DNA of 64,000 bases, taken from Novilysobacter antarcticus. Lineage in GTDB: Bacteria > Pseudomonadota > Gammaproteobacteria > Xanthomonadales > Xanthomonadaceae. Location of the stretch: contig NZ_JAIEUJ010000002.1 of the NCBI RefSeq assembly GCF_019802285.1, forward strand, positions 868,001 to 932,000, read 5' to 3'. The notes under the pieces are model-generated. The model searched no databases. It worked only from the letters and a program-made list of their open reading frames with translations, and was not told where the DNA came from. This document shows, one piece after another, positions 26,939 through 36,281 of this stretch. How positions within the stretch are numbered: the stretch's first letter is position 1; each line of letters begins with the position of its first letter. A program made the position numbers and the translations under genes.

Positions 26939-28147
26939 ATGTCGCCTTCATCGCCTGCTCCATCGCCCCGGACCCAGCCCCCGTCCAGCCCACGCCCCGC
27001 ACCCGCCACCTCCGTTCTGGACACCGCGCCACAGCAGCTTGTTGCGGGCCTGCTGGGCAAGGCTGACATCCAGATCAACGGCAACCGTCCTTGGGACATG
27101 CAGCTGCATGACCCGGCCGCGCTGGAGCGTGCGCTGGCCGAAGGCAACCTCGGCCTCGGCGAGGCCTACATGGCCGGCGCGTGGGACTGCGAACAACTGG
27201 ATGTCTTTTTCGAGCGCCTGTTGAGCGCGCACCTGGATCGCGAAGTCCACCCTGCCCGCATCGCCTGGCATGCGCTGCAGGTACGTATGTTCAACCGCCA
27301 GAACCGCACCCGTGCCTGGCAGGTCGGCAAGGCCCATTACGATCTGGGCAACGATTTCTACGAGGCCATGCTCGACCCTCGCATGGTCTATTCCTGCGGT
27401 TACTGGAAGGACGCGACGGACCTGGCCTCCGCGCAGGAGGCCAAGCTCGAGCTGATCTGCCGCAAGCTTGGGCTGCAACCGGGGATGCGGGTGCTGGACA
27501 TCGGCTGCGGTTGGGGCAGTTTCATGGGCTACGCCGCCGAGCGCTATGGCGTGCAATGCATCGGGGTGACCGTGTCCACCGAGCAGACGCGCTACGCGCA
27601 GGAGCGGTATGCCGGTCTGCCCATGGAATTCCGCCTCCAGGACTACCGCGAGCTGGACGGCGACACCCTCGGCGGCCGGGTGGACCGCATCGTCAGCGTC
27701 GGCATGTTCGAGCACGTGGGCCACAAGAACCACCGCGAATACATGCAGGTCGCCCAGCGCTGCCTGGCTTCCGACGGCCTGTTCCTGCTGCACACGATCG
27801 GCAAGAACGAGCGCGATGCCACGCCGGACCGTTGGATCGACAAGCACATCTTTCCCAATGGCGAGACGCCCTCTATCGGCCAGATCGGTGATGCCATCGA
27901 TGGGCTGTTCGTGGCCGAGGACATGCACAATTTCGGCGCCGACTACGATCGCACGCTAATGGCCTGGCACGCCAACTTCGAGGCCGCCTGGCCGCGCTTC
28001 GCCGACAAGCTGGACGGCCCCTTCCAGCGCAAGTGGCGCTATTACCTGCTCTCGTGCGCAGGCGCGTTCCGGGCACGGGAGCTGCAGCTGTGGCAGTGGG
28101 TGCTCTCGCCCGAGGGCGCGGTGGAGGGCTATCCCCGGGTCAGCTGA
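26939..28147 (+). CDS. cfa: Cyclopropane-fatty-acyl-phospholipid synthase
   Basis: 402 residues. It transfers a methylene from S-adenosylmethionine to double bonds of unsaturated acyl chains in membrane phospholipids, usually on entry to stationary phase or acid stress. SAM-binding motif VLDIGCGWGSF (near residue 183), substrate/bicarbonate region SVGMFEHVGHKNHREYM and HKHIFPNGETPSIGQI are all present, as is the early AHYDLGNDFYEAMLDPRMVYSCGYW. The first ~25 residues are Pro/Ser-rich and not conserved. GAGG seven bases before the ATG supports the start. The 144-bp gap to plsB contains a TAGGAT that may be its own -10. Confidence 0.96.
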   Translation: MSPSSPAPSPRTQPPSSPRPAPATSVLDTAPQQLVAGLLGKADIQINGNRPWDMQLHDPAALERALAEGNLGLGEAYMAGAWDCEQLDVFFERLLSAHLDREVHPARIAWHALQVRMFNRQNRTRAWQVGKAHYDLGNDFYEAMLDPRMVYSCGYWKDATDLASAQEAKLELICRKLGLQPGMRVLDIGCGWGSFMGYAAERYGVQCIGVTVSTEQTRYAQERYAGLPMEFRLQDYRELDGDTLGGRVDRIVSVGMFEHVGHKNHREYMQVAQRCLASDGLFLLHTIGKNERDATPDRWIDKHIFPNGETPSIGQIGDAIDGLFVAEDMHNFGADYDRTLMAWHANFEAAWPRFADKLDGPFQRKWRYYLLSCAGAFRARELQLWQWVLSPEGAVEGYPRVS

Positions 28148-28202
28148 GCGGACCGTCCGTCTCGCGCACCCTGATGCGGGCATCTCCTTCCAGGCGGGCC
28201 GG

Positions 28203-28208
28203 TAGAAT
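28203..28208 (+). promoter_or_regulatory. Candidate -10 box for rdgC
   Basis: TAGAAT 52 nt upstream of the rdgC ATG, in the GGTAGAATGCCCGG context that recurs in this genome (compare argS and dusB). Confidence 0.4.
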
Positions 28209-28259
28209 GCCCGGTCCGATGTCGCAAGACCCGCACGCCCCAACCTGGATTCCGCCCCC

Positions 28260-29162
28260 ATGTTTTTCCGCAACCTGACCCTGTTCCGCTTCCCCACTTC
28301 CACCAAACTTGATGACCTCGACGCCGGCCTGCAGGAGTGCGCACTCAAGCCGGTCGGCGCGCTGGAACTGTCATCGCGCGGCTTCGTATCGCCGATCGGG
28401 CGTGATGGCGAAGAACTCTCGCAGCGCCAGGGCGACGCGATCTGGCTGACCGTGGGCGGCGAGGATCGGCTGCTGCCCGGCGCCGTGGTCAACGACATGC
28501 TGGCCCGCAAGCTGGAGGAGATCGAGCAGACCGAAGGCCGCAAGCCCGGCGGCCGCACCCGCAAGCGCCTCAAGGACGAGCTGATCACCGAGCTCATGCC
28601 GCGGGCCTTCATCAAGCCCAGCCGCACCGATGCGCTGCTGGATCTGGAACACGGGATCGTCGTGGTCGACAGCTCCAGCCGCAAGAGCGCGGAGAACGTG
28701 TGCTCGGAGATCCGCCGCGCGCTGGGCAGCTTCCCGGCGATGCCGCTCAACCCGGAAATCGCGCCGCGCTCGATCCTGACCGGCTGGGTTGCCGGGGAGC
28801 CGCTTCCCGACGGCCTGACCATCGGCGATGAGTGCGAGCTGCGCGATCCGGCCGACCAGGGTGCGGTGGTCAAGGTGCAGCGCATGGAACTCGACAACGA
28901 GGAGATCGCCAAACACCTGGAAACCGGCAAGCAGGTCACCCGCCTGGCGCTGACCCTGGATGACCATGTGTCCTTCGTCCTGGGCGAGGACCTGATCGTG
29001 CGCAAGTTCAAGCTGCTCGACGGCGCGGTGGACCAGCTGGAGTCCACCGACCACGACGACGTGCGCGCGGAGATGGAAGCCCGCTTCGTGCTCATGAGTG
29101 GGGAGGTCAAGCGCCTGTTCGCAGTGCTGCAGTCGGCCTTCAAGCTCAGCGCGGCGGACTGA
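28260..29162 (+). CDS. rdgC: Recombination-associated protein RdgC
   Basis: 300 residues. RdgC forms a ring-shaped dimer that encircles double-stranded DNA and restrains RecA. The N terminus MFFRNLTLFRFP, the GRDGEELSQRQGD block, LPGAVVNDMLARKLEEIE and KPGGRTRKRLKDELI are strongly family-typical. Length is normal for the family. The start is the ATG at 28260 immediately before the conserved N terminus. The next gene follows 22 nt downstream and may be co-transcribed. Confidence 0.96.
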   Translation: MFFRNLTLFRFPTSTKLDDLDAGLQECALKPVGALELSSRGFVSPIGRDGEELSQRQGDAIWLTVGGEDRLLPGAVVNDMLARKLEEIEQTEGRKPGGRTRKRLKDELITELMPRAFIKPSRTDALLDLEHGIVVVDSSSRKSAENVCSEIRRALGSFPAMPLNPEIAPRSILTGWVAGEPLPDGLTIGDECELRDPADQGAVVKVQRMELDNEEIAKHLETGKQVTRLALTLDDHVSFVLGEDLIVRKFKLLDGAVDQLESTDHDDVRAEMEARFVLMSGEVKRLFAVLQSAFKLSAAD

Positions 29163-29184
29163 CGCACGGACCGCAGGCGCCGCC

Positions 29185-29997
29185 GTGCTCCGTCGCCTGC
29201 AAACCCTGGCCTGCGCCAAGCGACCACCCGCGCGGCGTTCGGTGCAGCGCGACACGTTCGAGCTGACCCTGGACGACGGCCAGTCGCTGGAAGTGGAGCG
29301 CCGCCGGGATCCCCGGGCGCGCCGGATCAAGCTCTCGGTCAGCGACCGCGGCGTGCGTCTGACGCTACCGCCGCGGGCCAGCGCCAGCGCCGCGGCGCGC
29401 TTCGCTCACGAACACCGGCAATGGCTGGCGCTGCAACTGGAGCGGCACACGCGCGACGTTCCGCCGCCATTGCAGCGTGACATCTCCGCCTCGCTCCCCT
29501 TGCGCGATACCCAGCATCCGCTGCGATGGGAACGCGGCCGGTTCACCCGGGTCGAGCTGGCGTCCGACGACGGGCTGGTATTCCTGCTGCCCGAGCGCGC
29601 CGGACCGGCGGCGCAGGCGCGGGCCTTGCGGGATTTCTACGAAGGCGAAGCGCGCGCCGACCTTGCCCGCTGGCTGCCGGACTACCTGGACGGGCTGCCA
29701 CGCGCACCGCGCCAGTTCCGGTTCAAGTTGATGTCCTCGCGCTGGGGCTCTCTGGCGCCCGACGACTCCGTCGCCCTGGACCTGTCACTCGTGCTCGCAC
29801 GGCCTTCGGCCTACCGCTATGTGCTGGTGCACGAACTTTGCCACCTCCTCCAGGCCAACCACTCGGCCGCGTTCTGGGCCGAGGTGGAGACGCGGATGCC
29901 GCGCTGGCGTGAGGAGCGCGAGTACCTGCGACTGCACGGCTCACGGCTGAAGGCGACGATGCGCTCGCTGCTGGCGCCCACCACCGACGCAGCCTAG
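29185..29997 (+). CDS. YgjP/SprT-like zinc metalloprotein (DUF45)
   Basis: About 270 residues from the GTG at 29185. It has the HExxH zinc motif as VLVHELCHLLQANHSAAFW (third His in NHS) typical of the YgjP family of M48-like predicted metallohydrolases, and the preceding LMSSRWGSLAPDDSVALDLSL block. The true substrate is unsettled; E. coli YgjP has been linked to UTP pyrophosphatase activity, but a peptidase role is also possible. Start assignment is uncertain: no good ribosome site precedes 29185, and a later GTG at about 29242 would give a shorter protein. It follows rdgC on the same strand. Confidence 0.87.
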   Translation: MLRRLQTLACAKRPPARRSVQRDTFELTLDDGQSLEVERRRDPRARRIKLSVSDRGVRLTLPPRASASAAARFAHEHRQWLALQLERHTRDVPPPLQRDISASLPLRDTQHPLRWERGRFTRVELASDDGLVFLLPERAGPAAQARALRDFYEGEARADLARWLPDYLDGLPRAPRQFRFKLMSSRWGSLAPDDSVALDLSLVLARPSAYRYVLVHELCHLLQANHSAAFWAEVETRMPRWREEREYLRLHGSRLKATMRSLLAPTTDAA

Positions 29998-30045
29998 GCG
30001 GGCGACGCTGCCAGCATTGCCCTTGGCGCCGCCGAAGCGCGCCGA

Positions 30046-30918
30046 TCACACGACGCGGAAGAAGTCCGCGAACACCGCAGCCACCTCGGCCGGCTGCTCC
30101 ATGTGCACATGATGGCCGCCCGGCATGGTGGTCAGTCGCGCGTCGCGCAGGCAATCGAATCGCGCCCGCCGCTGCTCTTCGGGGAAATAGACCTGCGCCG
30201 GCTCGGCGTAGAGCACCTGCGTCGGGCACTCCACCGCGCGCAACAACTCGCGCACCTGCTCCTCGCTGATGCGGATCGCCGTCGGCCGCGTGAGGCGTGG
30301 ATCGCTGCGCCAGCTGAAACCCCGGGGACCGCCCTCACCACGTACCGGTACCAGGCCCCGATCGACCAGCAGGCTCGCCGCGTCGGGCTGGATATCCCCG
30401 GCCTGCAAACGCGCGCGGACGGCGGCGGCCGGATCGGGGAATACGCGCAACGGCTTACGCGGGCGGCCGGGGCGTGCGAAGGCCTCGCGCAGGGATTCGA
30501 CGTGGCGCCCCTGCTCGGCCGACAGCGCGCCCAGTGCCTCTATCGTTCCCAAGCGCTGGATCCGCTGTGGCGCGGCGGCGGCCATCAGGCTCGCCACCGC
30601 ACCGCCCAGGGAGTGGCCGAGCAGCGCGAACTCGTCCCAGCCCAGTGCATCGGCTGCCGCAAACACCGACCGCGCCATGGCGACCACGGTGTATTCGGCG
30701 GCTTCGGGAAAGTGGTCGCTGGCGCCGTGGCCGGGCATGTCCAGGGCGACCAGTTCAATGCTCGGCAAATGCGCATGCAGCGGGATGAAGCTGGCGGCGT
30801 TGTCCAACCAGCCGTGCAAGGCCAGCACCCGGGGGACCGTCCGGCCGGCGGGCGAAGCGCGCAAACCGGCCAAGCGGCCCAACCGGGTGTCAAGGACGAA
30901 CTCGTGCAGACGATTCAC
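30046..30918 (-). CDS. Alpha/beta hydrolase coupled to hemH
   Basis: 290 residues. Alpha/beta-hydrolase fold: oxyanion-hole motif [13 protein letters not shown], nucleophile elbow GHSLGG (Ser), and a late [10 protein letters not shown] supplying the catalytic His. The length and the [16 protein letters not shown] motifs resemble MEST/YbfF-like esterases of unknown substrate. The GTG start at 30918 overlaps the hemH stop in a GTGA arrangement, so translation is coupled with ferrochelatase; the co-occurrence is common in xanthomonads but no haem-related function is established. The substrate cannot be inferred. Confidence 0.92.
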   Translation of the reverse strand: MNRLHEFVLDTRLGRLAGLRASPAGRTVPRVLALHGWLDNAASFIPLHAHLPSIELVALDMPGHGASDHFPEAAEYTVVAMARSVFAAADALGWDEFALLGHSLGGAVASLMAAAAPQRIQRLGTIEALGALSAEQGRHVESLREAFARPGRPRKPLRVFPDPAAAVRARLQAGDIQPDAASLLVDRGLVPVRGEGGPRGFSWRSDPRLTRPTAIRISEEQVRELLRAVECPTQVLYAEPAQVYFPEEQRRARFDCLRDARLTTMPGGHHVHMEQPAEVAAVFADFFRVV

Positions 30919-31898
30919 GCCGGGGCCAGCGGCCACGCGTCCAGGCCGCGCCGCGCCACCCCGGCGATGACACCCGCATGCGCCGGCGAATCGTTGAGGC
31001 AGGGAATGTAGCGAAGCGTGCCACCGCGCGCGGCGACCTCCGCGGCCAGCTCCATGGAGATCTCCTCCAGCGTCTCCAGGCAGTCGGCCGCAAACCCGGG
31101 CGCGACCACGTCGATTCGCTGCACACCCCGCTCCCCCAGGGCCGCCAGCGCGGTGGTCGTCGCCGGCTCCAGCCAACGCTCCGCACCAAAGCGCGACTGG
31201 TAACTGATCGTCCACTCATGCGGCTCCAGCTCCAGCGCCTTGGCGATGGCCTGGGCGCCCGCTTCGGACTGGCGCTGGTATGGATCGCCGTTGCGGATGA
31301 CCCGCTTGGGCAGGCCGTGGAAGGAGAACACCAGGTGATCACCGGCGCCGTTGCGGTCGCGATGGTCGCGGATCGAGTCGGCAATCGCAGCCACCCAAGC
31401 CGGGTCCACGTGGTAGTCATCGACCATGCGCACCTGCATCGCGGTCTCGCGCGCCAGCACGTCGCCCACGGTCGCCGTCGTGGTGGTGGAGTACTGCGGG
31501 TACAGCGGCAGGCCGAGCACCCGGCGGATGCCGCGAGCGCGCAGGTCGTCCAGCACCTTGGTCAGCGACGGATTGCCGTAGCGCATCGCGTCCACAACCA
31601 GTACATCCGGCATTTCGCGCTGGACGCCCTCGGCCAGGCGACGGGTGTAGACCGCCAACGGAGAACCGCCGTCCAGCCACACGCTGGCGTACTTGAGTGC
31701 CACCTTGGGTGAGCGGCGCGGCAGGATAATGCCGTGCAGAAGCGGCAGCCAGAACAGTCGCGGCAGTGCCACCACGCGGCGGTCCGACAGGAACTCGCCC
31801 AGGTAGCGGCGCACCGCCTCCGCGGTGGGCGCGTCGGGCGTGCCAAGATTGACCAGCACGACGGCGGTATCGGGGGACGGGGGAGCGGATTCAGTCAT
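30915..31898 (-). CDS. hemH: Ferrochelatase
   Basis: 327 residues. Inserts Fe2+ into protoporphyrin IX, the last step of protohaem synthesis, at the cytoplasmic face of the membrane. Recognised by [22 protein letters not shown] at the start, [15 protein letters not shown], the catalytic FSFHGLPKR His, [13 protein letters not shown] and [15 protein letters not shown]. The ATG at 31898 lies just behind a TATACG box, so the transcript may have little or no leader. It overlaps the downstream hydrolase gene by 4 nt. Confidence 0.97.
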   Translation of the reverse strand: MTESAPPSPDTAVVLVNLGTPDAPTAEAVRRYLGEFLSDRRVVALPRLFWLPLLHGIILPRRSPKVALKYASVWLDGGSPLAVYTRRLAEGVQREMPDVLVVDAMRYGNPSLTKVLDDLRARGIRRVLGLPLYPQYSTTTTATVGDVLARETAMQVRMVDDYHVDPAWVAAIADSIRDHRDRNGAGDHLVFSFHGLPKRVIRNGDPYQRQSEAGAQAIAKALELEPHEWTISYQSRFGAERWLEPATTTALAALGERGVQRIDVVAPGFAADCLETLEEISMELAAEVAARGGTLRYIPCLNDSPAHAGVIAGVARRGLDAWPLAPA

Positions 31899-31899
31899 C

Positions 31900-31905
31900 C
31901 GTATA
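31900..31905 (-). promoter_or_regulatory. Candidate -10 box immediately before hemH
   Basis: TATACG on the minus strand directly before the start codon. The spacing is too short for a usual ribosome site, so initiation at or very near the ATG is implied if it is used. Confidence 0.3.
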
Positions 31906-32057
31906 GGATGCCAGCTGCGGGTGGTTCCCACATGATTCATCGCCGCGTCACTAGCCTGAGGAACGCTCCAGCAAGAACTTCGACGCCCTCGCGCGGTCGA
32001 TGTGAATGTACCGGCACCCCTCGGGTTCCATCCGTATCCCAGTTTCCGGAGTCCTCC

Positions 32058-32945
32058 ATGTCGATAGTCCCCCGCCTTGCCGTGATCCTGCTCGCGCTCG
32101 CCGTGGCCGTCCCCGCCGTTGCCGGGGTGACCGAAGACGAGCGCGCCCGCAACGCGGTGCGCGTGCTCAACGAGATCCAGGCCATTCCGGAGTCCGGCAT
32201 CCCGGATGTGATGCTCGACCAGGCCAAGGCCATCGTGGTGGTGCCCGATACGCTGAAGATCGGTCTGGTGCTGGGCGGCCGCCGCGGCCACGGCCTGGTG
32301 TCGATCAAGACCCCGCAGGGCACATGGTCGAACCCCTCGTTCGTCAAGCTCACCGGCGCCAGCATCGGCTTCCAGGCCGGCGTGCAGTCCTCCGACGTGG
32401 TTCTGGTGTTCACCAGCCAGCGCGGTCTGGACTCGATCGTCAACGGCAAGCTGACCCTGGGCGCCGATGCCAGCGTGGCCGCCGGGCCGGTCGGCCGTAC
32501 CACCGGGCTGGCGACCGATGGCGGCCTCAAGGCGGAGATCTGGTCATGGTCGCGCGCGCGCGGCCTGTTCGCCGGCGTTGCGCTTGACGGTGCCGTGCTC
32601 AGCATCGATGACGCCGCTAACCAGAACGTTTACGGAGGCGGCACCACGCCGCGGATGATCTTCGAGGACCGCGCTGGCCAGCGCGCCTCCGATGCCGTGG
32701 TCGGCTTCCGTGACCAGCTTGAGGAAGCCACCGCGACCGCACGCGCAGCGCGCCAACACGAGCCGGCCCGTGCGCCGGCCGCCGGCGCTAATGCTCCTGC
32801 TCCGGCACCACTGCCGCCCGGTCCGCAGTACAACGCCCCGCTGAACGCGCCTCTCGATGCACCGACGCAGCCGCAGCCGTTCGAGCCCGTGGACAGCCCG
32901 CAGCCGCCGGCAATCCACACCGAGCCTCTGCCGCCCAACGGGTAA
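32058..32945 (+). CDS. SYLF/Ysc84-domain periplasmic protein
   Basis: 295 residues. Signal peptide 1-22 ([17 protein letters not shown]), then a SYLF (DUF500, Ysc84) domain (~25-215): [66 protein letters not shown] and [17 protein letters not shown]. The eukaryotic SYLF domain binds phosphoinositides; the bacterial ones are exported and their ligand is not settled. The last ~75 residues are a Pro/Ala-rich low-complexity tail. GGAG lies six bases before the ATG; the frame runs open far upstream without support. Divergent from hemH. Confidence 0.92.
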   Translation: MSIVPRLAVILLALAVAVPAVAGVTEDERARNAVRVLNEIQAIPESGIPDVMLDQAKAIVVVPDTLKIGLVLGGRRGHGLVSIKTPQGTWSNPSFVKLTGASIGFQAGVQSSDVVLVFTSQRGLDSIVNGKLTLGADASVAAGPVGRTTGLATDGGLKAEIWSWSRARGLFAGVALDGAVLSIDDAANQNVYGGGTTPRMIFEDRAGQRASDAVVGFRDQLEEATATARAARQHEPARAPAAGANAPAPAPLPPGPQYNAPLNAPLDAPTQPQPFEPVDSPQPPAIHTEPLPPNG

Positions 32946-32982
32946 ACGTCCGCACTGATCGGCAGTCGCCGGTAATTGCGGG

Positions 32983-32988
32983 TATTCT
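32983..32988 (+). promoter_or_regulatory. Candidate -10 box for the tat operon
   Basis: TATTCT 30 nt before the tatA start; no clear -35. Confidence 0.3.
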
Positions 32989-33018
32989 GGAAGCTCTGGT
33001 TCTTCTGCGGACACGTCG

Positions 33019-33270
33019 ATGGGTAGTATGAGTATTGGGCACTGGGTAGTCGTGCTGTTGATCGTGGTACTGGTGTTTGGCACCAAGCGCCTGAAGAACG
33101 TCGGCAAGGACCTCGGTGAGGCCGTGAAGGGCTTCAAGAAGGGCGTGCACGACGATGACGATATCGATGCCAACCGCCCGCCGGCCCGCCTGGGCGATGA
33201 CGCCCGTCGCGATGAGCCGTCCGCCCGCCGGCCCGCGGACGTGCGCGACGACGAGCAGATTCCGCGCTGA
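33019..33270 (+). CDS. tatA: Sec-independent translocase subunit TatA
   Basis: 83 residues. One N-terminal transmembrane helix ([17 protein letters not shown]), the hinge [23 protein letters not shown] forming an amphipathic helix, then an acidic/basic disordered tail. TatA oligomers form the pore for folded twin-arginine substrates. The ATG at 33019 matches the MG-S-x-S-I-x-H-W start of xanthomonad TatA. First gene of a tatABC-RDD cluster. Confidence 0.97.
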   Translation: MGSMSIGHWVVVLLIVVLVFGTKRLKNVGKDLGEAVKGFKKGVHDDDDIDANRPPARLGDDARRDEPSARRPADVRDDEQIPR

Positions 33271-33314
33271 GCGCGGAGTGCCTCTGATCCGGGTGTGAAC
33301 CCCGGCGGCCTGAC

Positions 33315-33749
33315 ATGTTTGACATCGGCTTTTCCGAGCTTTTCGTCGTCGCGATCGTCGCCCTCATGGTGCTCGGTCCGGAACGGCTGCCGCGTGCGGC
33401 GCGTTTCACCGGTCTATGGGTGCGCCGTGCGCGCGCGCAGTGGTACTCGGTCAAGTCCGAACTGGAACGCGAGCTGGCCGACGACGAGCTGAAAAAAAGC
33501 CTCGTGCGGACCCGCGACGAGCTGCGCGAGCTGGGCAACGAACTGCAGAGCCATGGGCGCGAACTGCAGGATGACCTGCGCCGCGAAGGCAAGGGCATCG
33601 AGCAATCGGTGAAAGACGCGGTCGCTCCGGTCACCAAAAGCGCGACCGGCACTGTGGCGCCCGCCATCGCGCAGGATCCAGGCCAAGACGCTGACAAAGC
33701 CCCAGCCGAAGCGGCCGCTACCCCCACCGCTCCGGTTTCGCGCCCATGA
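33315..33749 (+). CDS. tatB: Sec-independent translocase subunit TatB
   Basis: 144 residues. N-terminal MFDIGFSELFVVAIVALMVLGPERLP contains the transmembrane helix with the polar Glu8 and the LGPERLP hinge diagnostic of TatB; a long amphipathic/charged helix follows and a Pro/Ala-rich tail closes the protein. TatB with TatC is the twin-arginine signal receptor. Its stop overlaps tatC by 4 nt (ATGA). Confidence 0.97.
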   Translation: MFDIGFSELFVVAIVALMVLGPERLPRAARFTGLWVRRARAQWYSVKSELERELADDELKKSLVRTRDELRELGNELQSHGRELQDDLRREGKGIEQSVKDAVAPVTKSATGTVAPAIAQDPGQDADKAPAEAAATPTAPVSRP

Positions 33750-34537
33750 GCACGAATCCGGCCGACACGCCCCGTGACCCGATGGACGACGACACCGAGG
33801 CCGCACCACGCCTGATCGACCATCTGATCGAGCTGCGCGGGCGCCTGTTGCGCGCCGTGACCGGGCTGCTGGCAGTGCTGGTGCTGCTGCTGCCCTTCGG
33901 CAACAAGCTATACGCTGCGCTCGCTGCTCCCCTGCTGGCCAAGCTGCCACCGGGTGGTCAGCTGATCGCGGTCGAGGTGGCCAGCCCGTTCTTTGCACCA
34001 TTGAAGCTGGCGTTTTTCGCCGCCTTGATGATCTCGATGCCCTGGCTGCTGTACCAGGCATGGGCGTTCGTCGCCCCGGGCCTGTACCAGCGCGAGAAGC
34101 GCCTGGCAGTGCCGCTGCTCGCATCGTCGGTGGCCCTGTTCTATGCCGGCTGCGCCTTCGCCTTTTTCCTTGTGCTGCCCGCGGTGTTCGGTTTCCTGAC
34201 CAAGATCGCGCCTGAGGGCGTGGCGATGATGACCGACATCAGCGCCTACCTGGATTTCGTGCTGGTGATCTTCCTGGCCTTCGGCGCCAGCTTCGAGTTG
34301 CCCGTTGCGATGGTGATTGCCGCCTTGCTGGGCTGGGTCACTCCGGAACAATTGAAGGAATCGCGTGGCTACGCCGTCGTCGGGATCTTTGTCCTGGCGG
34401 CCGTCATCACACCGCCTGATGTGGTCTCCCAGCTGATGCTCGCAGCGCCGATGTGCTTCCTCTACGAGGTGGGCATCATCGCGTCGCGCTGGCTGGTGCG
34501 CGGTGACAGGACGGCGGTCGCCAGCGACCCGGAATGA
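33746..34537 (+). CDS. tatC: Sec-independent translocase subunit TatC
   Basis: 263 residues, six transmembrane helices. The core receptor of the Tat system: LIDHLIELRGRLLRAV at the N terminus, EVASPFFAPLKLAFFAALMISMPWLLYQAWAFVAPGLYQREKR with the conserved Glu, and the FELPVAM and TPPDVVSQ segments in later helices. The first ~12 residues are acidic and variable. Overlaps both tatB and the following RDD gene by 4 nt. Confidence 0.98.
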   Translation: MSTNPADTPRDPMDDDTEAAPRLIDHLIELRGRLLRAVTGLLAVLVLLLPFGNKLYAALAAPLLAKLPPGGQLIAVEVASPFFAPLKLAFFAALMISMPWLLYQAWAFVAPGLYQREKRLAVPLLASSVALFYAGCAFAFFLVLPAVFGFLTKIAPEGVAMMTDISAYLDFVLVIFLAFGASFELPVAMVIAALLGWVTPEQLKESRGYAVVGIFVLAAVITPPDVVSQLMLAAPMCFLYEVGIIASRWLVRGDRTAVASDPE

Positions 34538-35226
34538 CCGCTCCGCTCCAACCGGGCGGCCTGTTGCAGCGCAGCGCCGCCTGGACCCTGGATGCCGCCC
34601 TGTGTGGTCCGCTCTCCGTGTTGCTGGCCTGGCCATTTCTTTCCGGTCGTGCCGCCGCGTTTGCACAAAAGATGAATCAGCTGCTGGACGCCTGTGGCCA
34701 TGCCATGGGCCGGGCAATCATCGACGGCGTGCCGCTGCCGGCGCTGGGAATGACGGTGTTGCAGGATCCCGCGATCCGGGCGACCACGGCCGGGCTGGAG
34801 CACGCGTTGTGGGCGCTTGCCTGGCCACCCCTGACTGCGTTCGTCGTGGTGTCGGCGGTTTACCACATCGGTTTCGAAGCCGGCCCATGGCAGTCAACCG
34901 CCGGGCAACGGTTGCTGGGGCTGCAGGTCACCGATATCCGGCAGCAACGGCTGCGTCCGGGCCGCGCGCTGTTACGTCATGTCGCCGGCGCGGCATCGTG
35001 GTTGACCCTCAACATCGGCCACCTGATGGCCGCCCTCCCGCCCCTGCACCTTGCCCTGCACGACCACCTCAGCGGAACCCGGGTATGGGCTGCCACGTCG
35101 CGCATGCCTTCTTGGGCGGTCGCCTGGCTGGCCCTGGTCGGGGCCCTTTCGCTGGGGCTGGGCGCCTGGTGGATCGCAACCGCGATGGCCACGATGCAAC
35201 TGGCGCTGGAACAATCGCTGCGGTGA
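34534..35226 (+). CDS. RDD-family membrane protein
   Basis: 230 residues with four hydrophobic segments. RDD hallmarks: an early Arg-Asp pair (RSAAWTLDAALCG), and after the central helices the STAGQRLLGLQVTD motif followed by RPGRALLRH. The family is of unclear function (some members transport ions). It starts within the tatC stop (ATGA), so it belongs to the tat transcript. The central loop (AAFAQKMNQLLDACGHAMGRAIIDGV) is longer than in typical members. Confidence 0.88.
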   Translation: MTAPLQPGGLLQRSAAWTLDAALCGPLSVLLAWPFLSGRAAAFAQKMNQLLDACGHAMGRAIIDGVPLPALGMTVLQDPAIRATTAGLEHALWALAWPPLTAFVVVSAVYHIGFEAGPWQSTAGQRLLGLQVTDIRQQRLRPGRALLRHVAGAASWLTLNIGHLMAALPPLHLALHDHLSGTRVWAATSRMPSWAVAWLALVGALSLGLGAWWIATAMATMQLALEQSLR

Positions 35227-35271
35227 CGCCGCCCCGGACGCGCGCACCGTCCAGGGCGTGAATCCGCGTTG

Positions 35272-36192
35272 TCAGGCCGCGACGCCCTCGGTCGCCATCG
35301 CCCCTGCGGTTGCTCCGCCACCGCAGACGTCGCGCCACAGGTGGTACATCGCACCAAACATGACCACGTACATCGCCAGCATGCCTGCGATGTACAGGGG
35401 GATCGCCAGTACGGCCGCCAGCCACGCGCCGGCAAACTTGCCCAGCAGACCAATCAGCATGGCCAGAAGGATGATTGCGACGGCCACCACGATCATTGCC
35501 ACGATGGCGGCGATCACGAACACCAGCAGCGGCAACAGGTTCTTGAACGCGCCAACGATGCCGTCGCCGAGCGCGGAAAATACGCCGCGCCGACGCAACA
35601 CCACCTGGCCCAGCGCGATGGCCTGCACGCCGTAGAACACCAGTCCCACCACCAGCATCGCCACACTCGCAACGCCCATGCCCGCCGGCAGCTGGGTCAG
35701 CACCGCCGGGTCGGCGCCGCCTGCGATCGAGGACTGCAGCACCTGCAGGTACCAGCGCACGAATCCGCCGGCAAAGGCCATCAGCACGGCGACCAGGATC
35801 ACGTACTGCAGCACCACCAGCATCACCATCAGGCCAATCGTGCGCAGGGACGTGGCGAGATCACCGAAGCCGCCGAACACGTCCGTTGCCCGCGCTCCGC
35901 TGCCGCTTTCGACTTTGTCCAGCAGGCGCAGGAAGCCCACCACCATCATCGCCATGATCACCAGCACCAGCACACTCATCACTGCCGTGCCAACCATCAT
36001 GCCGGTGAGACTGTCGCCCATCGTCGCCGCCAAGGCAAGCTGGACGGCGACCCCGGCGAATGCCGCGGCGAGCACCACCACCGTCATCAACGCTGCACCG
36101 CCAAAAACTGCGCCGGGACCGTTGCGGCCGACGTTGATTGCGCGCGTCAGCCAGCCGAGGCCGGCCATGGGCCCCATTGCACGAGTGCTCAT
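35272..36192 (-). CDS. BPSS1780-type multi-pass membrane protein, paralogue 1
   Basis: 306 residues with six to seven strongly hydrophobic helices rich in Val, Met and Ala, Arg/Lys-poor loops, and a Gly/Ala tail. The opening (GLGWLTRAINVGRNGPGAVFGGA) corresponds to the AEWLxxGxxLxRKAPL opening of its neighbour, so the two are tandem paralogues of the BPSS1780/YciC-like family of inner-membrane proteins with unknown function. GGGGAG upstream of 36192 gives the start. 89 nt separate it from the preceding paralogue on the same strand. Confidence 0.82.
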   Translation of the reverse strand: MSTRAMGPMAGLGWLTRAINVGRNGPGAVFGGAALMTVVVLAAAFAGVAVQLALAATMGDSLTGMMVGTAVMSVLVLVIMAMMVVGFLRLLDKVESGSGARATDVFGGFGDLATSLRTIGLMVMLVVLQYVILVAVLMAFAGGFVRWYLQVLQSSIAGGADPAVLTQLPAGMGVASVAMLVVGLVFYGVQAIALGQVVLRRRGVFSALGDGIVGAFKNLLPLLVFVIAAIVAMIVVAVAIILLAMLIGLLGKFAGAWLAAVLAIPLYIAGMLAMYVVMFGAMYHLWRDVCGGGATAGAMATEGVAA

Positions 36193-36281
36193 CGTTCTTC
36201 TCTCCCCTTGAATTCATCCCTGCAAGCCCCGCAATACAGGGCAACAAAAGCTCTCCCCCGAGAGCCTGTCCCTTATGGCCG

